A stretch of 64,000 nt of DNA, taken from Strix aluco. Taxonomy: Eukaryota > Chordata > Aves > Strigiformes > Strigidae. The DNA is taken from NCBI RefSeq assembly GCF_031877795.1, contig NC_133971.1, positions 60,892,463-60,956,462 of the forward strand, read 5' to 3'. The position numbers were made by a program, and so were the translations under genes. Positions 25,025-35,760 of this stretch are shown here, piece after piece. The notes below the pieces were generated by a model. That model saw only the letters and a program-made list of their open reading frames with translations, did no database searches and was not told where the DNA came from. Every line of letters starts with the position of its first letter. Position 1 is the first letter of the stretch.

Positions 25025-27540
25025 AAGTAAAAACAGGATTGCTAATGCTATTAATGTAAGTGACAGTGATAATGTCACAGTGATGTACATAACCTGGTTA
25101 CAGCTGAAGTTTGTTTCCACTAGCGTACTTTAGGGTTCTCAGCTAACTTGCAGGAGGTTTCAGCTGCAAATGGCATATCTTTGGAGTATGAAGCACCATT
25201 CCCATTCAATGCCCCAGTTCTTGGAAGGACCTCAAAACAAAAATGCATCTGAACCTGGTGCCATTAATAGAAAAGGAGAGAAAAATGTCTCAAGGCCCCT
25301 GATGGCAGCTGAAACACAACAAAGCTGTTTGGAGTGCTCAATAATATGGTTTGGGCTGGTTGCTCAGAAGATGACTTTTAGGGTGCATGTGAAATAGACC
25401 ATGACCAGCTTCAAAGACAGGAAACAAAGCGGATGTCTGTGCTGCTCCCATTTTCTATGGACTGCCTAGTAAGTCTGCTTGTGTTGTCCCTCAAACAGGG
25501 TTCATTACCCAGTGTGCAAAAGCCAATCTCACACAATGAGCTAAGATGCCAATTTTATTCCATAGTTGCACAAAGAAGGGTGCTAGGAGGTAATTCCACA
25601 AAGCTAGCACACTACACAAAGGAACTACAGCCTATTTATCCTATTACATGATTAGTAAAAGCCTATCAAAGTTCACATTCATTGGTCCGTAACTACCATT
25701 CCACCTGCTACTGGTTAATTATATTTAAATTAGCCACGCTTGCTGTGTAAATTAGCATGCATGCTGCTTGCACGTGTGGGGGGAGGCAATTCTTTTTTGA
25801 CTTGAATTGAGTCAGTGGTCATGATCTCCCCCTGCCATCTTTACTTCTCCTCCAGTTTCCACAGATTTTTGCTGACTTCATGCTTCTTGGGAAATCATCC
25901 AGTCTCTGGCACCTTCTGCTCACCTCTTATCAGACTTTTATCTTCTCTTCAATGGTAAAGTCGTTAACAAGGCCTGGATTATATTAGGTTTACACAATAG
26001 AGCCACAAAGTATTGGGCTTACACAATGGAGCCAGTAATTAGTGGTCCTTGTCCTTGATGAGCAACAATTGTACAGGTTACAAGACAACACTTTGAAATC
26101 TCCATGTGGAATAGGGAAAGAAGTTGAACAGCAGTGAGTATTTAGGACCTTTGGGGAAGGAAGGCAGGAACAGTTCAGAGGGTATAACTGGAAAGGAGGA
26201 GCATAAATTTCTTGCTAATGAGAGGGAGCAAGAATTCCGCATAGTTATAACACTTAAGAACACCCCACCCATGTTAGGGACAGCACCTTTGGGCTGAATA
26301 GCTGGGAGTTGCATCTTTGCTTTGAGCCCATGCATGTTCCCTATTCATCTAACACCTACATGCTGCAGCCAAAGTGCAGTGACCAGGGACAGGACAAGCG
26401 CTTTGATTGGTTCACAGAAAGCTTATTCTAGAGAGGCTGTGCACAGCAGTCAGCATTCTTGTGTCTCCTAACTTAACAGGAACACATGCCTGGTCATCAA
26501 GGGTAAATCCTAAGAGGATTGAAGAAGCAGACAGTACTTGCTTCTCCATTGCAAACAACTGTGCATAGTGGCTAGAAACAGCCCCACTACAGGTTACACC
26601 TGTGCAAGCAGGACTGGAGAAAAACAAATGTGAAACAAATTTGTTCAGTCAGCAAGGGAGTCTGCCGCATGGCAGGGACAGATCTACTTGCCCCCTGACA
26701 AAATGAGACCCTCCCTGGCAGGAACAAAATGTCAATGGATTTCTGCAATTACTGGCAGTACACTTCTAGAAACTGAAGCCTTACCTCATTTACTCTAAGG
26801 ATGGAGGAAGAGTGACTTAACTGATTGGATGGGGCATGTTTATATGGTTGTCCACTAACAAAACCCAGGCACTGTGCCAGTTAGCAGGCCTGTATGATGT
26901 TTGAATTCTTCTCATTAGAGCATTCTTTCGTCCTTGCTGCTCTGACTTTCTCACACTTTTGAGTGGAAACACACCCGTCTTCCAAAGAGCACATAAGTGC
27001 TGAGCCTAATCCTGTCTGATCTATGTCCTGGTTACCATGTGTCTAATTCTGCCCTGGCCTCAGAGAAGAAAAACACACACTGCTAGAAAACAAAACTCTG
27101 TTTCTTACACCCAAATGGGGACAAAGATTTGCCTTTTGTTCTTCCGCCCATCTAAATCTCCAAGATCACAGTTTAACTCCTGGGTGGCTGCAGCCAGGGC
27201 ACCTTCCCATAACTACATTGTTCCAGTCTTGCCACACTTCCTCCAGCTGACACAGCTTTTCGTTTGCAGAGGACTGAGAATTTTATTTCTGCAGAGAGGT
27301 TAGCAGCAGATCAGGTAACATTTTCTTGCTGCCCCACAGGACTGTGGGTGTTGGTGAGCTGGGTTCCTCTGAGGTGTGCTGTGGACTTCTTGCAACGATC
27401 ACCACTAATTACCAGGTTACACTCTGGCATTGCCAGTTTTGTCACTTCTTCAGTTGCAACAGTCTGTAGGATCTTCCATGCCTCAGCCCAGAGGCTCAGC
27501 TAGGCTCTCACGGAGCATCATCTCACTACAGTTACTTGTA
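25025..27540. other. Unique spacer between inverted CR1 arms
   Basis: About 2.5 kb of ordinary sequence with no gene or repeat that I recognise. On the breakpoint evidence its present orientation is inverted relative to the ancestral chromosome. Confidence 0.6.
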
Positions 27541-27579
27541 TCACAGAATCATCTAGGTTGGAAGGGACCTTGAAGATCA
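27541..27579 (-). mobile_element. Extra CR1 tail fragment beside copy 2
   Basis: Beyond the 3' tail of copy 2 there is a second copy of the last 39 bases of CR1 (GATCTTCAAGGTCCC, then CCAACCTAGATGATTCTGTG). It may be an older CR1 tail into which copy 2's ancestor inserted, or a tail duplication made at insertion. Confidence 0.8.
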
Positions 27580-27664
27580 TCACAGAATCACAGAATCATC
27601 TAGGTTGGAAAGGACCTTGAAGATCATCTAGTCCAACCGTTAATCTAGCACTGACAGTTCCCAA

Positions 27665-29373
27665 CTACACCAGATCCCTCAGCGCTGTGTTGACCCTACT
27701 CTTAAACACCTCCAGGGATGGGGACTCCACCACCTCCCTGGGCAGCCCATTCCAACGCCTAACAACCCGTTCTGTAAAGAAATGCTTCCTAATATCTAGT
27801 CTAAATCTTCCCTGGCACAACTTGAGGCTATTCCCTCTTGCCTTATCGCTCATTACTTGGTTAAAGAGATTCATCCCCAGGTCTCTGCAACCTCCTTTCA
27901 GGTAGTTGTAGAGGGCGATGAGGTCTCCCCTCAGCCTCCTCTTTTCCAAACTAAACAACCCCAGTTCCCTCAGCCACTCCTCGTACGAGATGTGCTCCAG
28001 ACCCTTCACCGGCTTCGTTGCCCTTCTCTGGACACGCTTGAGTAATTCAATGTCCTTTTTGTAGTGAGGGGCCCAAAACTGAACACAGTCATCGAGGTGC
28101 GGCCTCACCAGTGCCAAGTATAGGGGTAAGATCACTCCTTGCTATTAAAGACTGAGGCAAAGAAGGCATTAAGGACTTGAGCCTTCTCCTCACCACTTGT
28201 TACCATGTTTCCTCCTGCATCTAGCAGGGGATGGAGACTCTCCCTGGTCTTTCTTTTGCTGCTCACATACTTATAGAAACATTTCTTGTTATCCTTGATG
28301 GCTGAAGCCAGGGTAATTTCCAGCTGGGCTTTAGACCTCCTGATTTCTGCCCTGCATAGCCTCACAGCCTCTTTGTAATCACTGTGAGTGGCTAATCCCT
28401 TCTTCCAAAGGCTGTAAACTTTCCTTTTCTCCCTGAGTTCCAGCCAAAGCTCCCTGTTCAGCCAGGGTGGTCTTCTCTGTCGCCGGCTTCTCTTACAGCA
28501 CCTGGGGACTGCCTGTTCCTGAGCCATTAACACTTCCTTCTTAAAGAGTGCCCAGCCTTCCTGGACCCTTCAGGATCATCTCCCGAGGTATCCTGTCAAG
28601 CAGGTGCCTAAACAAGACAAAGTCAGCCCTTTGGAAGTCCAGGATGTCAGTTCTGCTTAGCCCTCTCCTGGCCTCTCTAAGAGAGAACTCTATTTATTTC
28701 ATGATCGCTGTGCCCTAGTCGTCCTCCGACCGCCACATCGTCCACCAGTCCTTCTCTGTTCACAAAGAGGAGGTCCAGCAGGGCACCTTCTCTGGTTGGT
28801 TCTCTCACCAGCTGCGTCAGGAAGTTATCTCCCACACATTCCAGGAATCTCCAGGACTGGTCCCGCTCTGCTGTGTTGTATTTCCAGCAGATGTCTGGGA
28901 AGTTAAAGTCTCCCACAGGAGACAGATGTCTGGGAAGTTAAAGTCTCCCACATTTAGGAGATTTCTCCTAAATGCCTACAGAATATTTCATCCACCTCTC
29001 TGTCCTGGGTGGGTGGCCTATAGTAGACTGCTACTACAACATCTGCCCTGTTGGCCTTCCCCCTGATTCTAACGCAAAGACACTCCACCCTGTCTTCGCT
29101 ACACTTGTGCTCAAAGCAATCATAACAGTCCCTGACATACAGCGCCACCCCACCACCTCTCCTTCCTTGTCTGTCCCTCCTAAAGAGCTTGTAGCCATCA
29201 ACTGGCACACTCCAGTCATGGGAGACATCCCACCATGTTTCTGTGATAGCCACAACATCATAATTTTCCTGTTTCATCATGGCTTCAAGCTCCTCCTGTT
29301 TGTTACCCATGCTGTGTGCATTGGTATACATGCACTTCAGATGGGCGGATGTTTTGCCCCCTTCCCCCTTCAA
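27665..29373 (-). pseudogene. CR1 ORF2 remnant in the inverted copy
   Basis: This contains the same four frames as copy 1 (28954-29373 and 28677-28916 endonuclease; 28132-28533 and 27665-28135 distal ORF2) with identical peptides and the same breaks. It has no reverse-transcriptase core and no plausible function. Confidence 0.92.
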
Positions 29374-29375
29374 AT

Positions 29376-30007
29376 CTAGTTTAAAGCTCTGTCAATGAGC
29401 CCAGCTAACTCCTGCCCCAAGATCCTCTTCCCCCTCTGGGACAGGTGCATTCCATCTAATGCCAAAATGTCTGGTGCCCTGTATACCAACCCATGATTGA
29501 AAAATCCAAAGCCGTGACGGTAACACCGGTCTTGGATCCACAAGTTCATCTGTTGAGATCTCCGGTATTCTTCTTCATCCATCCCCACAACTGAAGGGAT
29601 GGAGGAGAACACAATTTGTGCCCCCGACCCCTTAATCACTTTCCCCAAGGACCTGAAATCTCTCTTCATTGCTTTAGGACTTCTCCTAGTAATGTCGTCA
29701 CTACCTACTTGAAAAACCAGGAGAGGGTAGTAGTCCTTGGTTCTCACTAGAGCAGGGAGTTTTGCCTTGAGGTCCTTGACACGGGCCCCAGGGAGGCAGC
29801 AGACTTCCCTACGAAACGGGTCCAGTCTGCATATGGGGCCTTCGGTACCCCTCAGAATGGAGTCACCCACTACAATGACTCTTCTGGGGTTCTTTTTAAA
29901 ACTGGTTTTAAAAACTGGTCTAGAATGACCTGCCCTTGGTGGGCCTTGGTCTTCCTCCTTGTTTGTCTCATTCCCTTCCTCCTTCTCTTCCTCACTCAAA
30001 AGTTCCA
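29376..30007 (-). pseudogene. Truncated CR1 ORF1 in the inverted copy
   Basis: From ELLSEEEKEEGNETN to DRALN this frame matches residues 158-365 of the intact ORF1 at 22108-23205 exactly. The zinc-finger-like and coiled-coil N-terminus is missing because the duplicate begins at 30007. An in-frame ATG in the abutting sequence makes a fortuitous 213-codon ORF (29376-30017). Confidence 0.9.
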
Positions 30008-30008
30008 C

Positions 30009-30122
30009 GGTCAACATAGCGCTTAGGGATATGGTGTAGTTGGAAACTGTCAGTGCTAGGTTAACGGTTGGACTAGATGATCTTCAAGGTCCTTTCCAAC
30101 CTAGATGATTCTGTGATTCTGA
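30009..30122 (+). mobile_element. CR1 3'-end fragment (3' piece of split CR1-B)
   Basis: GGTCAACATAGCGCTTAGGG through ACGGTTGGACTAGATGATCT to GATTCTGTGATTCTG is the last 114 bp of a CR1 in plus orientation. It differs from copies 1 and 2 by several substitutions, so it is a separate, older insertion. It abuts the 5' break of copy 2. Confidence 0.9.
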
Positions 30123-33100
30123 GTTACTATGTGAGTCTTCCAGGAGATTTTGCATTTGGACGAGTGCATTTATGTGCTTTAGGCAAAATAAACATCTTGC
30201 ATGGGCAGTGGATATCATCCAGCAAGTTCTTGCCACATAGGTACAATGTTTATCTACAGGTGGATGGGACAGCTGGTCACAGAACTACAGTCACTAGGTA
30301 CACTCATGTCACTGCTTGGATGTACAAGGATTGTTGTCTCAACCTCAACCACCAAGCAATATCACCACCTAAAACAGCTGCCCTCCTCTCCTGAAGGGCC
30401 TGTGGTGAAAGCATCTGCTGTCAAGTGCTGTCTGTGCCCCCAGGCTTTGGAGAATCTAACCCAGCCTACAGGCTAAAAGTTTCCATTGCACTTCATCATC
30501 TTGGCTTCCACCCACCACCCCTCCAAGAAATCAGGGAAAATATTTGCTCTTTGTTGCAAGAAATTGTTCACCTTCTAAGTCATCAGATGCCTCTGTTCTG
30601 AAGTAATTCTCACTACCATAGCTGTCATAGCAGAATATTGACACTGTCTCTGGTTTCAGGCCAACATACAGAAAGTCAAGCTGTGCATTTTTTCTTTCTC
30701 CTCCAGGCTGGAAGGAGCACTGCTGAGATCCTGGGTTCAGGAAGAAATCCCTGGATAGGTGTCTTCAAGCCAAAGGGCTTCCCTGCCAGTCTGGGAGCAC
30801 TTAACACCCCTCAGAGCAAGTTGCAGCAAGGGATTACTGACCTTTGGAACCTCCACACATGTCTAGGGCATGATGCACTGCAATGCACTCAGATGGCCGC
30901 CTTTATTAGAGCGATGCTCTGAACACTTTTGGATTTCCCACGTCATCCAGGTCTCTGGGTGCCACTCCTTAACTTCAAGGGGTTTTGAGTCTTTGCTCTG
31001 AAGTTCAGCATCATCGTAATCCTCAGGCAATATGGCACATTCCCCATCATCTCAGTTTGTAATAAATAATATCTTGCTTGGTAAGTGTAACAAAGCTAAA
31101 TATGGGCTTGATGGCAAAGCTGTTTATCTTTTACTCCTGAGACAGAATCTTATAGCATCCCATTTGTTCTGTTCCTCCTTGAAAGTTCTTTCCATTTCCT
31201 TAAGTCTGCATGTGGCAAGGTGATGGGAAACAGACAAACTCAACCCTTTTAGATTTTCAACAAAAAATATTTCAAAGAACATCCTGGACGTATGTGCTGA
31301 CATTGATGATGTGATCCTGGTGAAATACCACAGAAGGAGCAGCAAGCATGCTACTCTCCTGCAGCTAAGAACCTATTGCAGTCACCTAGGGACCAAGATG
31401 AGAGCTGTTCTCGTGCTGAGCCAGTAGAGTGCTTGTCAGTCAAATGAAGTTAAAAGGCAGCAAGTAAAGTTTACTAAAAATACTGTGGTTGTCACATCTG
31501 AAGTCCTAGAATGCAATTTTAGCTCATTATGAGAGACACAGAAATATTCAGATAGGGTCTGGACTATATCAGGCAGTCAAATAAAGGAAAGAGCTGAGGG
31601 TGGATTAATCGTGAAGACAATTCTGTTACCTGGACTTCAGGTTACCTGGACTTCTAATCTGTTGCCTGGATTCCAGTACTCACAATTTCCTCTTTGGATT
31701 TGGTAAAGCTGTTTGTAACAGGCTATGTAAGTACTATTTGAAGGAAGCTGGCACTTGGAAATGAAAGTAATAGGGACTAAATTATAAGAGTTCTTTTCTG
31801 TTATTTCATTGATATGATCCAGAATGTGTGATTTAGTACCATGACAACCGAGCTGTTGATTATTAAATAGACACAAGATAGCTGTGGTTTGCCAGTTCTT
31901 ATCTGGAGTTTTATTACTTTGAGCTTTATTTCATAATCATTAGCCATCAGATAAATATTGCATGTTTTAGTTGAACATGGTAAGACAGTGTGTGCAGATG
32001 CTAAGATGCCAGAATTACAGGGGTTTTTTTAATGATTAAAATGGTTCATGTGTCACTACGATAGTACTATCTTGTTTTCTAGACCTTTTACTAGGGGGTG
32101 ATTTTAAAACTGGACGCTGAAATGCAGGCTCCTGAATTCGTACTGTGGCATTCATGTTAGTGGCCTTTATTTCCTATAGTTTTGGATTACTACTTTCACA
32201 GCCCTAGTAGTTTCAATGTGTTTTCCAGGAATGATGCTGTAGGTGCAGGTATCTGAGTCTCCTCATATACATTCAGCAGATTACTGTCTGTTTTTGTGGA
32301 GATCTGATTTACCTCACCCTCAGCTTTGAGGCCTCTAGGGTGCAAAGGTGGAGCACAAGATGGGAACCTCCTGAGAGCAGAACTTGGGACAAGAATTGTT
32401 CTTTGGAGAGTCTCTCCCTTTGCCACATATAGAGGGTCCAGGACCCATCACTCGGGCATCTTCAGCAACTCCCTTTCTGTTTGGGATGAATCCTTTGTGT
32501 CTAGGGTTATTTCAATGAAATGAGAGACACACAGCTACCCTTGACCCTAGTCGGAATCCCTCAGTCCTCCACCTTGCCAATCCCTTCTCAGTTGTGGCCC
32601 TGTGAAGGCTCCTCTGCAAGCTGTGATCCAGCATGTCCAATTGGGGAAGGAAGAGGCATTCTCTTTCATCTCTTAACAGTGGTACAGGTCAAATACAACA
32701 CTCATTTTTTCCTCTCTGCTGTGCAAAAGGTGTTTCATCTTGGATGCAGGCAATTTTGCAGCTGCTGAATGGCCTTGTTGCAGCATTTTTCCTTTCCTGT
32801 CACTGAGCATGCACAGAACATCAGGAAATCATTACAGCAAATTGTGAGACTGTATGTGTGTGTACACATAGTGAATGCATCACCCAATTGTCTGCAGTAA
32901 TGTGCAAGGTAAGTTAAAATACATCCCACACAATATTTGACTTCTGAAGCTTGGTTTCAAATTGGCCATTACCAGAGTAATGATTTAATCAGTTGTTAAC
33001 AATCACTGTACTCCCTACCAACTGATGAACATGTAAGTTTGCAATGACTCCCTTACCACCTCCTCTGTTGCTGTCATCAGAACAGCTGGCCTTATTTCAG

Positions 33101-35279
33101 GTGGTTTCTATGCACTGCTGCCAGGGTTCCTCTCTCCTGAATTCCCAGGGCATTACATCCAGTGCAGGGAAATCTCTTGCTATCCCCAAGGGAAAGAAAC
33201 AAAACGAAAACCTCAGCAGCTTCCATTTATATTAAAAGTCCAGCTTCCAAATAAAATTGGTGCCAGGTTACCTCCTGGACCTAAAGTCTTAGAGGGTGAG
33301 GTCCAGCTTTCAAGGGGAATTCAGTCTGTTCCTACTGATGGCTTTGTCTCAGACTCAATCTGTGCAATGCTTAGAAACTGCAGAGCTATAAATACCCCCT
33401 GGTGGAGAGAGCCGTACTGTTCTCAACTCCATTAAAGTGGCAGCCTTCCGTATGTGTGGGTCTGATCATGTTCCACCTCTTCCTTGCAGGAAGAGTCCTT
33501 GTCTTGATTGGTGGAAATGGGGGCATCAGGAACATACCAGTGATTTGTGTCATTTGTCCTGCCACCCTTAGTCTGAATACATGGGGAATAATTTTGCAAC
33601 CAGCATAACTTTTCTAATAAGGTCTACTTTGTAATGACTCCAGCAAAAGGTCATAGCATCAGGTAGAAGGAACACTCTGGGATCAGAAATCACCAAGAGT
33701 CTGTGTCTTTTTCCTAAATGGTAAAATGAGATTTAGCCCTGAAGGTTCCCAGTGCCATTGTTAAGGGTCTGTTTTCACCAAAGAAGAGTTCTCAGGCTCA
33801 TAACCTGAGCACAAGCCAGGTTGCTTTTCTTGCACTACACAGGTTAATGATAAGCAACTAGCTGCAACATCTCAAGGAATTTGATATAGCTTTCTTCCCA
33901 TCAGCTGTAGCTGAGACAGAACTAACTTGGAGAATGTGTCATCCAAATCATGTGCTCATAACAGGGTGGAGTTGGCATGCTAAGAGCATACCCATGGGCT
34001 GCAGAAATGAGGAGAAGGGTTTGCCTGCTTTTCCTGTAGTGTTCCCTGAGGCCATCTGCTTCCAGACCTTGTGTAGAAGTGCAGAGGCAGGAGCTTGGCA
34101 GAGAGAGACAACAGGATAAAGACAGCATGGAGTGACAAACAATGTTTTGGCAAGGACAGCCATTTCAGACACACAAAGATGTGTTCTCTAAAGGACTCTT
34201 GTCTCTGGCAAATGTGACATGAGTTCCTTAGTCCTGTTGATTCTGAGTGGTTCTTAATTGCTTCAGAAATTCTCTACCTTCCTCTCCGACCCAAGAAAGG
34301 CCAGTGGAGTGCCTGAGGAGGAGACAGGCTTTTCAGAGCAACCCATTCCTGTTTCAACAGCCTGCAATGGAAGATAAGAGGAGCATCTTCCTTTCCTCAA
34401 TAGTAGTACTGTGCAATGGAATACTCGCTTGGGCTTGCTCTGAGGTGACAAGGTCTTACCCAACTAAGATGTTTAGGTGAGGCAAATAGCCTGAGCACCC
34501 AGATTTCCGGCTACAGGATCTCTCTACGTGGGATGGCAAGACAGGGAAGTTGTCAGAGGGTAACTGAACCTGTGCTGAGGTCTCACTGGCCTGCCAGGTC
34601 TTCATTCTCTGTGTTGAGAATGGAGGAGGGAGGGTCATGAAAACCCATGCTTCCTCCCTTCCTTCTTCCCTCTCTCCATTGCTCCATGATTCTATCATTC
34701 CATTCTTCCATCCTTCCATTCCTCCATCCCTCCTCAGTTTGTCATCTCATTCAGTACCTATAGGTAGGTGGAAGGAATCTGATCTACATGTTTTGACCAG
34801 ACCTGGGAACAAATGGATGTGGAACACATTCAAGATGTCTTTGCTGCATTCCCTCTTCCTTTGCTCACTCCTAGCTATCCTCCTCTTATTTAATGCTTGT
34901 CAAAAGTAAATGACTTTACATACCAATATTATGTAAAGACACCCAGATCAGATATCTGCCCTGGTCTCTCTCCAAGAGTGGCAGATAGGTGGAGAAGGGT
35001 AAGCGCAAAGGAAGTGTACACAATATTCCACATTATACAACCACCACATGTTTTCAGTTCAGGTATTTCCCACATCTGACGGGGCTTCCATGGATTTAGT
35101 AATTCTCATTGGATTACTGGCTAAGATCTGGGCTGACCTTGAACCCACAGAAACATTTACAATCCACAATCTCTTGCAGCAAGTAGTTCTCAAAGTTCCC
35201 TACACCTCACATGAAGAGCCACATTTTTCTGAATATGGTGCTCATTAGTTTTGATTCATAACTCAATTTCTTGTATTGG
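30123..35279. other. Intergenic sequence, no gene recognised
   Basis: About 5.2 kb of mostly unique-looking sequence with short ORFs. The only repeat noted is the simple repeat at 34649-34735. Confidence 0.5.
34649..34735. repeat. Imperfect TTCC/CCAT-rich simple repeat
   Basis: A pyrimidine-rich stretch built of CCTTCC, CCATTC and TTCCATCC units. Low-complexity sequence with no coding potential. Confidence 0.7.
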
Positions 35280-35760
35280 AAGAGGTACTGAACAGCCAGT
35301 CCTTTCCTACCCTCCACAAGCTAATTGTTTCCACAGAACTTTGTGATATCTCCCCTCAGCTGCCCTTTCTTCCAGACTAATGAGATCCAGCTTACTCAAT
35401 CCCCCCAGACCTCAGTGGCTCCAGATATTTGTTCAGCCATGTTGCCCTCCAAACCCTTCCCCATTATACTATTTCTGTCCTGAGACAAGAAGACCAAGAC
35501 CACTTCATATTTAAGAACTGCACAAATCATGACTTTATATAGTGGCATGGTGATGTCATCTAATAATTTCTAGTATCTGATTTACTTTATTGACTATTAC
35601 TGAGCAGTGAGGTGACATTTTTGTAGAGCAGGCTTTCACAGTCCCAAGACCGTGTCACTTCTGCTCCCCGCGCCACACCCCCCCCCTCCCCCCCCGCCAC
35701 CCCCCTCCTTGAGTAGCAATGCTCAGGGTAAAGCTAATAATTCTAATTTAAGAAACTAAA
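35280..35760 (-). mobile_element. Ancient CR1 3'-region relic (antisense), with C-rich tract
   Basis: GATATCTCCCCTCAGCTGCC and TCTTCCAGACTAATGAGATC correspond to the antisense CR1 segment seen in the younger copies (compare 60110-60145). TTTATATAGTGGCATGGTGA and the following bases match a widespread old sauropsid CR1. It is interrupted by a C-rich run at 35678-35708. Confidence 0.65.
35678..35708. repeat. C-rich tract
   Basis: Runs of C broken by single T, G and A, inside the old CR1 relic. This is also a G-quadruplex candidate on the minus strand. Confidence 0.75.

Larger units (their letters stand above)
22574..30007. repeat. Large inverted repeat (2,428-bp arms, 2,578-bp spacer)
   Basis: Arms 22574-25001 and 27580-30007 are near-perfect reverse complements flanking the unique spacer 25002-27579. 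Since both arms are copies of one damaged CR1, this is a segmental inverted duplication and not two insertions. Arms of this size and identity could form hairpins or recombine to flip the spacer. Confidence 0.95.
27580..30007 (-). mobile_element. CR1 LINE copy 2, inverted near-identical duplicate of copy 1
   Basis: This is the reverse complement of 22574-25001. Paired positions sum to 52581 at both ends and at checked internal points, so there is no net indel in 2,428 bp. The only mismatch I found is 22590 against 29991, which is synonymous. All four ORF2-derived peptides and the shared 210 residues of ORF1 are identical in the two copies. It shares the private RT deletion and the 30-bp duplication. 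It starts abruptly inside ORF1 (TGGAACTTTTGAG) where it abuts another CR1 tail at 30009. Confidence 0.96.

Noticed and set aside
22574..30007. Twin-priming (5' inversion during CR1 insertion) as the cause of the inverted arms
   Set aside because: Twin priming inverts only a 5' part and does not duplicate it. Here both arms contain the same ORF1-to-tail sequence including the 3' end.
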